From the NCBI RefSeq assembly GCF_024436065.1, contig NZ_JANFNS010000005.1, positions 1 through 64,000 of the forward strand: DNA of 64,000 nucleotides, given 5' to 3'. Shown piece by piece: positions 1-8,057 of this stretch (within the stretch, counting starts at the first letter, position 1; every line of letters starts with the position of its first letter). This stretch comes from Saccharibacillus sp. JS10. Its GTDB lineage: Bacteria > Bacillota > Bacilli > Paenibacillales > Paenibacillaceae. The notes beneath the pieces are model-generated. The model saw only the letters and a program-made list of their open reading frames with translations. It did no database searches and was not told where the DNA came from. A program made the position numbers and the translations under genes.

Positions 1-32
1 GATCATCTGCATGATCGCGACTCACTTACTGT

Positions 33-53
33 TCAGTTTTCAAGGAACAAACA
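33..53 (-). promoter_or_regulatory. rRNA-leader-like conserved box
   Basis: Read on the minus strand this segment contains GTTCCTTGAAAACTGAACAG, which resembles the conserved sequence found in Firmicutes rRNA leaders and 16S-23S spacers (processing or antitermination region). It lies downstream of the two promoters at 106-283, so a 16S gene probably starts just left of position 1. The stretch 1-405 otherwise holds no gene. Confidence 0.5.
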
Positions 54-105
54 CTTGATTTTCGTTTCTGCCGCTCAATGTTTCGCTCGCAGCAGCAACT
101 CTTAT

Positions 106-134
106 ATGTTAGCACGTTCGTTTTCGTTTTGCAA
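106..134 (-). promoter_or_regulatory. Strong sigma-A promoter reading out of the window (downstream one of a tandem pair)
   Basis: On the minus strand a TTGCAA -35 box (129-134) and a TAACAT -10 box (106-111) are separated by exactly 17 bases, with an A/T-rich stretch upstream (about 135-175) that could act as an UP element. Transcription would run left, past position 1. Together with the second promoter at 255-283 and the leader motif at 33-53, this looks like an rRNA operon promoter. The rRNA itself is outside the window. Confidence 0.6.
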
Positions 135-254
135 GTCTTTTTTTGGAATCTTTTTTTCAAACTCTTTTATAGTTAGAAGAGTCAAAATAAAATTTCGCTA
201 AAACCTGCTTTCAAAAACAAACATCTAACTTCGCAATCGCTCGGCTAGATTTAT

Positions 255-283
255 AGTATATCACCTCTCTGCTTATAATTCAA
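255..283 (-). promoter_or_regulatory. Strong sigma-A promoter (upstream one of a tandem pair)
   Basis: On the minus strand TTGAAT (278-283) and TATACT (255-260) are 17 bases apart, close to consensus. It lies about 150 bases upstream of the promoter at 106-134 and points the same way. Tandem promoters are typical of Bacillales rRNA operons. No gene is seen between it and the left edge. Confidence 0.6.
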
Positions 284-344
284 GCGTTTATCCAATATTT
301 TTTACATAACGCAACATTTCTTCATTAGGCAATCTTTTAGTAAT

Positions 345-366
345 AAAAAAGAGCGCTAAGCGCTCT
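345..366 (-). terminator. Terminator after pheA
   Basis: On the minus strand a perfect stem AGAGCG/CGCTCT closes a short loop and is followed by TTTTTT. It sits about 40 bases after the pheA stop codon and ends the pheB-hom-thrB-pheA transcription unit. Confidence 0.85.
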
Positions 367-405
367 ATGTAGTTCAGTCTGTTTTCTATTTGAAATCTTC
401 TATAT

Positions 406-1299
406 CTATCCTTCTAAAAGTTCTGAATTATTGCCCTCGTAGTCAAAACAAGGATAAGAACCTAAGATTCGTACTTGGCAACCTAATGCTTCGATTTCCT
501 CCATAGCCGATTTTAACAAAACAGCTTCTGCATTTTCCAATACATCAATGTAGAAATAATAGTTCCCAAGCTTCTTTTTCGTTGGACGTGATTCGATGCG
601 AGATAAGTTTAACCTTCTCCAGGCGAATGCAGATAACACCTGATGCAGAGCACCCGCGTAATCTTCCGGCAAAATCACTTGTATGCTTGTTTTGGAGTGG
701 TCACTATTTTTATCGACCTTAATCGGTTCTGGTCCAATCAAAACAAATCGAGTGTAGTTATTATCGTGATCCGTTACACGTTCAGCAAGTATGTCTAACC
801 CATAACGTTTTGCTCCAAGACGAGTTGAAAATGCAGCCCAACCACTCCCCGGGTGCGATGCAACTTGCGCTGCTCCTTCTGCTGTACTGCTTGCATTTTC
901 AAGTTCAGCTTGAGCAATATGTTCACTGATAAATGTTCGGCATTGCGCAATCGCAACAGGATGAGACAATACTTTCAGAATTTTAGAAAATTCAATTTCT
1001 CCATCTTCGCCAACAAACTCTTCTCTACGCCCAACTAGATTTTGAATCGAAGGATATACCCATTCAGCTTGCATCGGAATATCGATTTCGTTAACTAGCC
1101 AATCCATATGTAGGCTTACTGAACCTTCAATCGTATTTTCGATCGGAATGACTGCATAATCCGCTGTTCCTTGTACGACTGCCATAAAGACATCAGAAAT
1201 CAACTTATAGTGGATGAATTCAACTTGTTGGTTTCCGACTAAATAATCCACAGCTTCGTGAGAAACTGATCCTGCAGAAAGCAGTGCAATACGTGTCAT
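406..1299 (-). CDS. pheA: Prephenate dehydratase
   Basis: This 297-residue protein is the monofunctional prephenate dehydratase that converts prephenate to phenylpyruvate in phenylalanine synthesis. The N-terminal two-thirds is the catalytic part, with the family segment around TRFVLIGPEP near residue 185. The last ~80 residues form an ACT domain, the usual phenylalanine sensor (RIESRPTKKKLGNYYFYIDV). Its ATG overlaps the thrB stop as ATGA, so translation is probably coupled. It is the last gene of a unit with thrB, hom and pheB and is followed by a clear terminator. Feedback inhibition by Phe is expected from the ACT domain. Confidence 0.95.
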   Translation of the reverse strand: MTRIALLSAGSVSHEAVDYLVGNQQVEFIHYKLISDVFMAVVQGTADYAVIPIENTIEGSVSLHMDWLVNEIDIPMQAEWVYPSIQNLVGRREEFVGEDGEIEFSKILKVLSHPVAIAQCRTFISEHIAQAELENASSTAEGAAQVASHPGSGWAAFSTRLGAKRYGLDILAERVTDHDNNYTRFVLIGPEPIKVDKNSDHSKTSIQVILPEDYAGALHQVLSAFAWRRLNLSRIESRPTKKKLGNYYFYIDVLENAEAVLLKSAMEEIEALGCQVRILGSYPCFDYEGNNSELLEG

Positions 1300-2273
1300 G
1301 ACGAAATTTCTCCTTTGATTGATGCTAGAAAAAGATCAGGGTGAATATCGCTTTCGCATAACGCCCCTTGTAAGTCTGGTTCCAACCAGAGCGTACGTGC
1401 TTGTACATCATGTTCCAACATTACACTTTGCATAAAAGATTCCAGGCGGTGAGCTTCTTCTTGACGACTTCCATCTACAAAAGCAAGTAGTGTAGGTCCA
1501 GCTCCGCTCAAAGCTACACCAAGCGCTCCATACGACGTTGCCTGTTCCAGAATCTTTTCCATGCCCGGCACAAGCGCTGCTCGGTAAGGCTGATGTAGAC
1601 GATCTTTCATAGCTGAGGCTAAAAGATCCAATCGCCCTGAGGATAAAGCTGCTGTTAATAAAGAAGACCGGCTGATATTATATACGGCATCTTGAATGCT
1701 CAGCTGTTTTGGTAACACTGCACGAGCTGCCGAGGTCGCAAGTTCAAAGTCCGGGATCAGCGTTAAGACTTTTAACTGTTGAGGAGGTTCAATCCGAATA
1801 TAATCGGCATGTTCGCCATCCCAAGCTGCGACAATAATACCGCCAAACAAAGAAGCCCCTACATTATCGGGATGGCGTTCGAGCGCAGTTGCCATATCGA
1901 ATAATCGATCATTGGACAAAGGAGAGCCGATTAATGTATTCGCCGCTGTCATCCCTGCGATAATCGCCGATGCACTACTTCCTAAACCTCGTGTCAACGG
2001 AATATCCGAACGCATACCAATTTCAAGCTCCGGTACTTCAACACCCGCTTCTTCAAAAACGAGCTGAGCGACTTTATAAATCAGATTGTTTTTGTCCGCT
2101 GGAATTCCTTCAAAGCCTTCTCCAGAAAAATGTACAACAGTCTGCTCCGCTTTGCGCATCTCAATCCAAATGTATAAAGAAAGCGACATACCAAGCGTAT
2201 CGAATCCCGGGCCTAAATTTGCAGTACTTGCCGGTACTTTGACCCTTACAGATCCTACATTTTCGTTCATCAT
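1296..2273 (-). CDS. thrB: Homoserine kinase
   Basis: A GHMP-family kinase of 325 residues that phosphorylates homoserine for threonine synthesis. The N-terminal PASTANLGPGFDTLG segment and the ATP-binding PLTRGLGSSASAI loop (about residue 92) are diagnostic. A second in-frame ATG follows the first directly; GGAAGGAG lies 6 bases before the first and 9 before the second. It is downstream of hom and overlaps pheA by four bases. The threonine synthase gene thrC, normally between hom and thrB in Bacillus, is not here. Confidence 0.95.
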   Translation of the reverse strand: MMNENVGSVRVKVPASTANLGPGFDTLGMSLSLYIWIEMRKAEQTVVHFSGEGFEGIPADKNNLIYKVAQLVFEEAGVEVPELEIGMRSDIPLTRGLGSSASAIIAGMTAANTLIGSPLSNDRLFDMATALERHPDNVGASLFGGIIVAAWDGEHADYIRIEPPQQLKVLTLIPDFELATSAARAVLPKQLSIQDAVYNISRSSLLTAALSSGRLDLLASAMKDRLHQPYRAALVPGMEKILEQATSYGALGVALSGAGPTLLAFVDGSRQEEAHRLESFMQSVMLEHDVQARTLWLEPDLQGALCESDIHPDLFLASIKGEISS

Positions 2274-2343
2274 GTACGGCTCCTTCCGACTTTTCCGATA
2301 ACGTCAACCAAAGGTTAAACTCTATATCTGTTCGTTATTAAAT

Positions 2344-3636
2344 CTAGCCTTCGACGCGGTACACACTCATCACTCGGCGAACAACGTCTAATTCTTCAAA
2401 GCGATTCAGCACCTTATCGATACTTTCTTTGCTTGCTTTATGGGTTACGATTACGATTTCTGCGTTTGGATTTAGCTCATTCGGTTGTTGAACGACAGAA
2501 GCCAAGCTCACTTCGTACTCGGTAAAAATTTGCGTAATACGCGCTAGCACGCCCGCTTTATCATCGACATGCAGCAAAATAAAGTTTTTGGAAAAGATTT
2601 CAGCGTCGCTTTTGAGCTTTTTCGGCTTGTTTGGTGCGATCTGTTTCAGACCGTTTACGCCTAAACGCAAGTTTTTGATCACCGAGACCAAATCTGCAAC
2701 AACCGATGTAGCTGTTGGCATTTCACCGGCGCCGGCTCCGTAAAACATCGTCTCGCCTACAGCTTCGCCATGCACGTAAACCGCATTAAACACACCGTTT
2801 ACCGAAGCAATGGGATGCGAGACTTTAACCATAGTCGGTTGAACACTGATCGAGATCGCATCATCTTCACGTTCTGCGATACCCAGTAGTTTAATTTCGT
2901 AGCCTAAGTTTCGAGCATACGTAATATCCGATTGACTGACTTCAGCGATGCCTTTGACTTGTACATCATTTAGTTCCACGTTGGTTCGGAAACCTAATGT
3001 ACCTAAAATAGTCATTTTACGTGCGGCATCTAATCCTTCTACGTCAGACGTTGGATCAGATTCTGCGTAACCCAATTGCTGAGCTTCTTTGAGGACATTT
3101 TCGTAAGACACGCCTTCTTTGCTCATTTTGGTCAGCATATAGTTGGTCGTTCCGTTGACGATACCCATAATTTTAGTGATACGATCCGACGAAAATCCTT
3201 CGATCAACGTACGAATAATCGGAATGCCCCCGGCCACACTGGCTTCGTAAAAGACATCGCATTTCATTTCTTGCGCTTTCGCCAAAATTTCTGTGCCGTA
3301 AAGCGCCATAAGGTCTTTGTTCGCCGTCACGATATGTTTGCCCTGTGCAAGAGCTTCAAGAATATAAGTACGCGTCTGCTCGACGCCGCCCATCACTTCG
3401 ACGATCACATCGATTTCAGGATCACGAATCACTTCCCACGGATCATCCGTCAAACGAGAAGCATCAATTGGAATGTTACGCGTTTTCTCACGATCTTTGA
3501 CCGAAATCTTCTCAATGACAATCGGTGAGCCGACTTGGCTGCTCAAATCTTCTTGGTGCATATCAACGATCCGGACAACGCCTGTACCTACAGTACCTAG
3601 ACCTAACAATCCTACTTTTATCGGTTTATTACTCAC
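2344..3636 (-). CDS. hom: Homoserine dehydrogenase
   Basis: NAD(P)-dependent homoserine dehydrogenase, the branch enzyme from aspartate semialdehyde towards threonine and methionine. The Rossmann motif VGLLGLGTVGTGV is at the N-terminus, the catalytic domain (TANKDLMALYG, GIVNGTTNYML) follows, and the C-terminal ~80 residues are an ACT domain. I prefer the GTG start at 3636 because GGGGAGG lies 10 bases upstream; the in-frame ATG at 3642 would be only 4 bases away. The length of about 430 residues fits the Bacillus enzyme. It is between pheB and thrB and probably co-transcribed with them. Confidence 0.94.
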   Translation of the reverse strand: MSNKPIKVGLLGLGTVGTGVVRIVDMHQEDLSSQVGSPIVIEKISVKDREKTRNIPIDASRLTDDPWEVIRDPEIDVIVEVMGGVEQTRTYILEALAQGKHIVTANKDLMALYGTEILAKAQEMKCDVFYEASVAGGIPIIRTLIEGFSSDRITKIMGIVNGTTNYMLTKMSKEGVSYENVLKEAQQLGYAESDPTSDVEGLDAARKMTILGTLGFRTNVELNDVQVKGIAEVSQSDITYARNLGYEIKLLGIAEREDDAISISVQPTMVKVSHPIASVNGVFNAVYVHGEAVGETMFYGAGAGEMPTATSVVADLVSVIKNLRLGVNGLKQIAPNKPKKLKSDAEIFSKNFILLHVDDKAGVLARITQIFTEYEVSLASVVQQPNELNPNAEIVIVTHKASKESIDKVLNRFEELDVVRRVMSVYRVEG

Positions 3637-3737
3637 GTACATTTTCCTCCCCATCCTGATGCAGCAATGATTATCATCCACATCATGCTGCATATACCGC
3701 TAATTCCAAAATAGACGACTGCCCTGTTTGACTTCAA

Positions 3738-4175
3738 CTATCCTTGCCCGATAACAACGACTCGACTGACACCATTTACCGATTCTAACGACGCGGTAAG
3801 GCTGCCCAGTTCTTCATGCAATCTTGACGTTTCTACCGATAATACCACATTTGCTGTTCCTTGTAGCGGAATGCTTTGGTTGATTGTCAGCACGTTACCG
3901 CCACTTTCTGCGATCAATCCGAGTACTTTAAATAAAATCCCCGCTCGGTGCTCCAGCAAAAGAGATAAAGTAACCAATCTTTCACGATCCAGTTGATTGA
4001 CTTGATGAATTCCGTCTTTATATTTGTAAAAGGCACTGCGGCTGATCCCTGCAATTGCCACCGCTTCATTCACCGTTTTCGCTTGCCCGCCTGCCAGTAA
4101 CTCTTTAACATGCAACGTTTTCAAGATCGCTTCCGGCAAAATATCTTCTCTGGCAAGATAATAACGCTCTTTCAT
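3738..4175 (-). CDS. pheB: ACT domain protein of the PheB (UPF0735) family
   Basis: A 145-residue protein with an N-terminal helix-turn-helix-like stretch (KTVNEAVAIAGISRSAFYKY, about residues 35-55) and a C-terminal ACT domain (LLEHRAGILFKVLGLIAESG onwards). It matches the small PheB/YszB family that in Bacillus sits between obg and pheA. The molecular role is not settled; an amino-acid-sensing regulatory role for the adjacent aromatic and threonine genes is an inference from the ACT domain and context. Start chosen at ATG after AGGGGGACG. It is the first gene after the obg terminator. Confidence 0.85.
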   Translation of the reverse strand: MKERYYLAREDILPEAILKTLHVKELLAGGQAKTVNEAVAIAGISRSAFYKYKDGIHQVNQLDRERLVTLSLLLEHRAGILFKVLGLIAESGGNVLTINQSIPLQGTANVVLSVETSRLHEELGSLTASLESVNGVSRVVVIGQG

Positions 4176-4345
4176 TTCGACGTCCCCCTATTAAAGACCA
4201 TTGTTTTCATATAGCGGACATTATATCGAGAAAACCAACCGGGCGTCAACCCTTTAACGCAAAAAAGTTACATGAAGCGTCATTTTTTATTTTTGATCTT
4301 ATCCGCTTCTCTCTACAATTTTCTTTCCCTTTCCTCACATAACAA

Positions 4346-4385
4346 AAAAGCGAAGCGCCTCTAAGTAAGAGACACCTCGCTTGCT
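4346..4385 (-). terminator. Terminator after obg
   Basis: On the minus strand a 13-bp stem (GCGAGGTGTCTCT with its partner, some G-U pairs) and a 5-base loop are followed by TTTTTT. It lies about 280 bases downstream of the obg stop and upstream of pheB, separating the two units. Confidence 0.75.
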
Positions 4386-4459
4386 TCTTCTTGAATCTAT
4401 ATATTTCGATCACACAGCCGGTTATCATCCGGCGCCTGTGATCCTCTTTAATCTTTTGA

Positions 4460-4516
4460 CTTAAGCTTTTGAACTTAAGCCTTGAAGTGGGCTCTCGAAC
4501 TTACGATTTCGAGAGC
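4460..4516. repeat. Two adjacent inverted repeats
   Basis: CTTAAG occurs at 4460-4465 and 4474-4479 (6-bp stem, 8-base loop). GCTCTCGAA at 4491-4499 pairs perfectly with TTCGAGAGC at 4508-4516 (9-bp stem). Neither is followed by a T-run on either strand, so they are not ordinary terminators. Function unknown. Confidence 0.6.
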
Positions 4517-4665
4517 GCACCTCACCCCCCGTCCACCCCCACACTACAGTGCGAGGCGGGCGGTTTGCGATTGGAGCGACTTTTGGCTTTCCTGCTACTG
4601 CCAGACCGAATTAGGTCCGCAGAGGAAAACAAGTCGGAGCGACAAGCGGAAACCGCTCGCCCTGC

Positions 4666-5976
4666 TCAATAGTAACTACTACCTTCAACAAACTCAAATT
4701 CAAAATCAGCAATCCGTACAATCGTGCCGTCTTTGGCGCCGCGCTTGCGCAATTCTTCGTCGACGCCCATATGACGCAGCGTACGTGCCAATTTGAGAAT
4801 GGCATCGTGCGTAGTCAACTGCATACGTTTCATCATGCGCTCGATTTGAACACTTTCCACGACGAACATTTCGTTTTCCCGACGGATCGTGAAACCTTCT
4901 TCTTTCGCTTCTTGCGGACGGTAAACTTTACGTTCAACTTGATCTTCCGCTTCTTCAATAGCCGGAACGACTGCGATCGAATCCAATACATCAACAGCGC
5001 GATACATCAGTTCTTTCACACCTTGGCGAGTTAACGAAGAAATCGCCATGATCTCAAGATCCGGATTGATTTCGGCTACTTTTTCTTTGAACATGCGCAG
5101 GTTTTCTTCCGAATCCGGCATATCCATTTTGTTTGCCGCTACGATCTGTGGACGCTTCTCAAGCTCCGCATTGTACAATTTGATCTCTTCGTTGATCTTC
5201 ACCCAATCTTCAAACGGATCGCGTCCTTCCGAACCGGACATATCTACGACGTGAATAATGACCCGCGTCCGCTCAACGTGGCGCAAGAATTCGTGTCCCA
5301 GACCTATGCCTTCATGCGCGCCTTCGATCAGACCCGGTAAATCTGCCATTACGAAGCTACGACCATCATCAATTCCGACTACGCCGAGGTTCGGCGTGAT
5401 TGTCGTAAAGTGGTAGGCTCCGATCTTCGGCGTTGCCGCAGAAACAACGGATAGAAGTGTTGATTTTCCTACGCTCGGGAAACCAACAAGTCCTACATCT
5501 GCCATGACTTTAAGTTCAAGCACGATATAGCGTTCTTTGCCTTCTTCACCGCGTTCTGCAAGTTCGGGAGCTGTATTGTTTTGCGTAGCCATACGAACAT
5601 TACCGCGTCCTCCGCGTCCTCCACGGGCTACAATAATTTCTTGACCGTTACGCGTCATATCCGCTAATACTTCTTGAGTGTCGTCATCAATGACTAACGT
5701 ACCTGGCGGAATACGAACAATCGTATTTTCGGCATTGGCTCCGTATTGGTTTTTATTACGGCCTTTTTCGCCCGCTTTAGCTTTGAAGTGACGCTGATAA
5801 CGGAAATCCATCAACGTACGCAGACCTTCGTCAACGCGGAAAATAATATCGCCGCCTCGACCTCCGTCTCCTCCGGCTGGCCCACCGTTCGGTACGTATT
5901 TCTCGCGTCGAAACGCAACCATACCGTCTCCGCCGTCACCTGCTTTTACATAAATCTTGGCTTTATCTACAAACAT
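4666..5976 (-). CDS. obg: Obg/CgtA GTPase
   Basis: A 436-residue Obg GTPase, involved in late 50S ribosome assembly and stress signalling. It has the glycine-rich Obg fold at residues 1-158 ([20 protein letters not shown]), a G domain with P-loop [10 protein letters not shown] near residue 165, DLPGLIEGA switch II and NKMD, and the C-terminal OCT domain ending in a typical acidic tail. It follows spo0B with a 26-base gap and both belong to the ribosomal-protein cluster. In Bacillus it links ribosome status to sporulation and the general stress response. Confidence 0.97.
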   Translation of the reverse strand: MFVDKAKIYVKAGDGGDGMVAFRREKYVPNGGPAGGDGGRGGDIIFRVDEGLRTLMDFRYQRHFKAKAGEKGRNKNQYGANAENTIVRIPPGTLVIDDDTQEVLADMTRNGQEIIVARGGRGGRGNVRMATQNNTAPELAERGEEGKERYIVLELKVMADVGLVGFPSVGKSTLLSVVSAATPKIGAYHFTTITPNLGVVGIDDGRSFVMADLPGLIEGAHEGIGLGHEFLRHVERTRVIIHVVDMSGSEGRDPFEDWVKINEEIKLYNAELEKRPQIVAANKMDMPDSEENLRMFKEKVAEINPDLEIMAISSLTRQGVKELMYRAVDVLDSIAVVPAIEEAEDQVERKVYRPQEAKEEGFTIRRENEMFVVESVQIERMMKRMQLTTHDAILKLARTLRHMGVDEELRKRGAKDGTIVRIADFEFEFVEGSSYY

Positions 5977-6002
5977 GGATTCACCTCTTCTACATCTTTA
6001 AA

Positions 6003-6734
6003 TTAATTCGAAAGCTTCCAGCGGATATAAGTTCCGCGATCTGAAGCTTCTGTTGATACGTTGCAAGAAGCAAGAGCTTCTTCAACGGCATGGTGCACAA
6101 CCGATACAGCTTGCGGATCATTTTCTGGTTCGATGAACAAAGTCGCTTCCCCGCCCTCTTCGCCGAACACGATACGCAGCGCAGGTTCTGCAGCTTGTGC
6201 GGCAAGCCCTGAATAACGATATGCCGCTATTCCCGCTCGCACTGCACGAATTAAACCTTCTTCATCATCTGAAGTCAGACTTCCAGCATAATGAAGATCT
6301 TCATCGGCGTAAATATGGAGCGCAACTTCTCGATTTTCACCTTTGATCGTCATCAGGTAAAAAACAAGTTCAGGAAGCCCAATCTTCGCGATCCGACTTT
6401 CTTTGTGCATATCTGAACTCACTCTAACTACAATCTCTTCGACTCGCTCAAGTTTGCCCATTTTTGCATATCCGAAAATCAGTTGAAGATCATTCATCCA
6501 ATCATGTCGCTGATGACTGAGGACATTAAGGAAAAATTGTTGTGTCGTTTGTCTCAGTTCCCGAACCTCTTGATCCCGGCGATGCTTTTCTTGTCTGGAC
6601 AGTAGAAAAAACACGGCAACAAGCCATGCTCCCAACAGAATAAACATCATTACATTTGGAAAAATCCAAGCCAGTATCAAAGGAACTAGGGTAGATAGCG
6701 GCATTAATACGGATAGGTCCCTCCACCTTTTCAT
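6003..6734 (-). CDS. spo0B: Sporulation phosphotransferase Spo0B (membrane-anchored form)
   Basis: A 243-residue Spo0B-type protein that in Bacillales passes phosphate from Spo0F to Spo0A. Two hydrophobic segments occupy the first ~45 residues (PLSTLVPLILAWIF, MFILLGAWLVAVFFLL). They are followed by a four-helix-bundle region with the histidine in LSHQRHDWMNDLQLI, and a degenerate kinase-like C-terminal domain. The start at 6734 is set by GGAG 7 bases upstream; the open frame extends further but without an RBS. Identification rests on the H-box and on the conserved position between rpmA and obg. Membrane anchoring differs from the soluble B. subtilis protein. Confidence 0.85.
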   Translation of the reverse strand: MKRWRDLSVLMPLSTLVPLILAWIFPNVMMFILLGAWLVAVFFLLSRQEKHRRDQEVRELRQTTQQFFLNVLSHQRHDWMNDLQLIFGYAKMGKLERVEEIVVRVSSDMHKESRIAKIGLPELVFYLMTIKGENREVALHIYADEDLHYAGSLTSDDEEGLIRAVRAGIAAYRYSGLAAQAAEPALRIVFGEEGGEATLFIEPENDPQAVSVVHHAVEEALASCNVSTEASDRGTYIRWKLSN

Positions 6735-6853
6735 CAGCTCTCTCCGTTTCTGATACGTAGTTAGTCTGAGTATACCCAGAATTCGGCAAAAATCCAAGTG
6801 AGTACAGCTCTATCGATCCATTGGAGCCACAAGTAAGGATGAACAAAAAAAGA

Positions 6854-6875
6854 CCTTCGGTACGAATACCGAAGG
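6854..6875 (-). terminator. Terminator after rpmA
   Basis: On the minus strand CCTTCGGTA/TACCGAAGG forms a perfect 9-bp stem with a 4-base loop, followed by TCTTTTTTT (6845-6852). It ends the rplU-prp-rpmA unit before spo0B-obg. Confidence 0.88.
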
Positions 6876-6896
6876 CTTCTTGTTTACCCGTTCGTG

Positions 6897-7208
6897 TTAG
6901 GCTTCTACGGAAGCTGCTACGTCAGCAACTTGAACTGGGTAGACGCTAACTTTTTTGCGATCACGACCGTAACGTTCGAATTTCACAACGCCATCAATCA
7001 TAGCAAACAAAGTGTCGTCTTTGCCAATACCTACGTTCGTGCCCGGGTGAATTTTAGTTCCGCGCTGACGGAAAATGATACCGCCGCCACGTACTGCTTG
7101 ACCGTCCGCACGTTTAGCGCCAAGGCGCTTCGAGTGGCTGTCACGTCCGTTTTTTGTCGAACCTACACCTTTTTTGGAAGCGAATAACTGGAGATCCAAT
7201 TTCAACAT
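6897..7208 (-). CDS. rpmA: 50S ribosomal protein L27
   Basis: A 103-residue L27. It carries the Firmicutes-specific N-terminal extension MLKLDLQLF that must be cleaved after Phe9 to expose the mature ASKKGVGST end, which reaches the peptidyl transferase centre. The protease for this, Prp, is encoded directly upstream. The conserved body [20 protein letters not shown] is clear. Confidence 0.97.
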   Translation of the reverse strand: MLKLDLQLFASKKGVGSTKNGRDSHSKRLGAKRADGQAVRGGGIIFRQRGTKIHPGTNVGIGKDDTLFAMIDGVVKFERYGRDRKKVSVYPVQVADVAASVEA

Positions 7209-7230
7209 AGTGGTCTACCTCCTTCTTTGC

Positions 7231-7563
7231 TTATTTTTTAACCTCGTCGAGGCGAATATATTCACGGTAAGAAGTTTCGATTGTAGTCAGCATGACCACC
7301 ATCGATTCCAAAATCACTTGAGCTTTCGCCTTCAGTTCATCCGATTGGATAGGCGGAAGAGTTCCGCTTAAAAAACCGTTCTTCATTCGAGTCTTCATCA
7401 CAGTTCCCGCAAGCACTTCGATCGAATTGACCGTACCGACTGTAATCGCCGATATTGCCGAACAAACGATATCCTCGCCGCGATCTGCGTAACCCGCATG
7501 ACCTTCGACTTTAAAGCCTGTAATTTTATGGTCGGGTAATCTTAAAATTTCGACGATAACCAA
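7231..7563 (-). CDS. prp: Ribosomal-processing cysteine protease Prp
   Basis: A 110-residue cysteine protease that removes the N-terminal extension of L27. The catalytic pair is visible as His22 and Cys34 in GHAGYADRGEDIVCSAIS, matching the positions known for this family. It lies between rplU and rpmA as in other Firmicutes, so it is made together with its substrate. Confidence 0.95.
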   Translation of the reverse strand: MVIVEILRLPDHKITGFKVEGHAGYADRGEDIVCSAISAITVGTVNSIEVLAGTVMKTRMKNGFLSGTLPPIQSDELKAKAQVILESMVVMLTTIETSYREYIRLDEVKK

Positions 7564-7577
7564 GTTATCACCTTCAA

Positions 7578-7889
7578 TTATGCTTGAATTTTAGCAATCG
7601 TTACTTTTGTATACGGTTGACGATGACCTTGTTTCTTGTGGTAGTTCTTCTTAGGTTTGTATTTGTATACTACAACCTTTTGACCTTTACCATGTCTGTC
7701 AACTGTCGCCGTTACAGTCGCTCCGGATACCATTGGAGCTCCTACTGTCAGTCCGTTGTCGTTAGAAACGGCCAGAACGCGGTCGAATGTTACGCTTTCG
7801 CCGTCTGCGGCTTCAAGCTTCTCGATGTACAGAACATCGCCCTCTTGGACTTTGTACTGTTTACCACCTGTTTCGATAATTGCGTACAT
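7578..7889 (-). CDS. rplU: 50S ribosomal protein L21
   Basis: A 103-residue L21 beginning [18 protein letters not shown] and ending with the conserved [13 protein letters not shown]. The start at 7889 is set by GAGGAGG 10 bases upstream. It is the first gene of the rplU-prp-rpmA unit and is preceded by a long untranslated leader that probably contains the L21 leader element. Confidence 0.97.
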   Translation of the reverse strand: MYAIIETGGKQYKVQEGDVLYIEKLEAADGESVTFDRVLAVSNDNGLTVGAPMVSGATVTATVDRHGKGQKVVVYKYKPKKNYHKKQGHRQPYTKVTIAKIQA

Positions 7890-7899
7890 TTTCTTGCAC

Positions 7900-8050
7900 C
7901 TCCTCATGTCTCAGACTCGCCTGGTTCGGGTGGATCATGGTCAAAAACGCAGATCGCTTTAACCCGGCCTGTGCGGTTACAGCATGTTGTGCAAAGTGAA
8001 GTACACCGGCACACATACCAACGTATCTTAGCATGCGCCTGCTCAAAAGT
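7900..8050 (-). ncRNA. Probable ribosomal protein L21 leader
   Basis: The ~160 bases before rplU carry no ORF but contain several paired segments and the RBS of rplU. A structured autoregulatory L21 leader is known at this position in Firmicutes. I cannot align it to the family model by eye, so this is a positional call. Confidence 0.45.
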
Positions 8051-8057
8051 CAACAGG

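Larger units (their letters stand above)
4176..4665. other. 490-base obg-pheB spacer, no gene seen
   Basis: The spacer contains the obg terminator (4346-4385) and two further inverted repeats at 4460-4479 and 4491-4516. The remainder (4517-4665) is a G+C-rich stretch without a convincing ORF, RBS or known RNA. The promoter for pheB-hom-thrB-pheA should lie between 4180 and 4340, but I could not pick a clear pair of boxes. Confidence 0.5.

Noticed and set aside
4469-4796. Short plus-strand frames near the obg end
   Set aside because: No RBS, low-complexity translation, overlap with the end of obg and the hairpin region.
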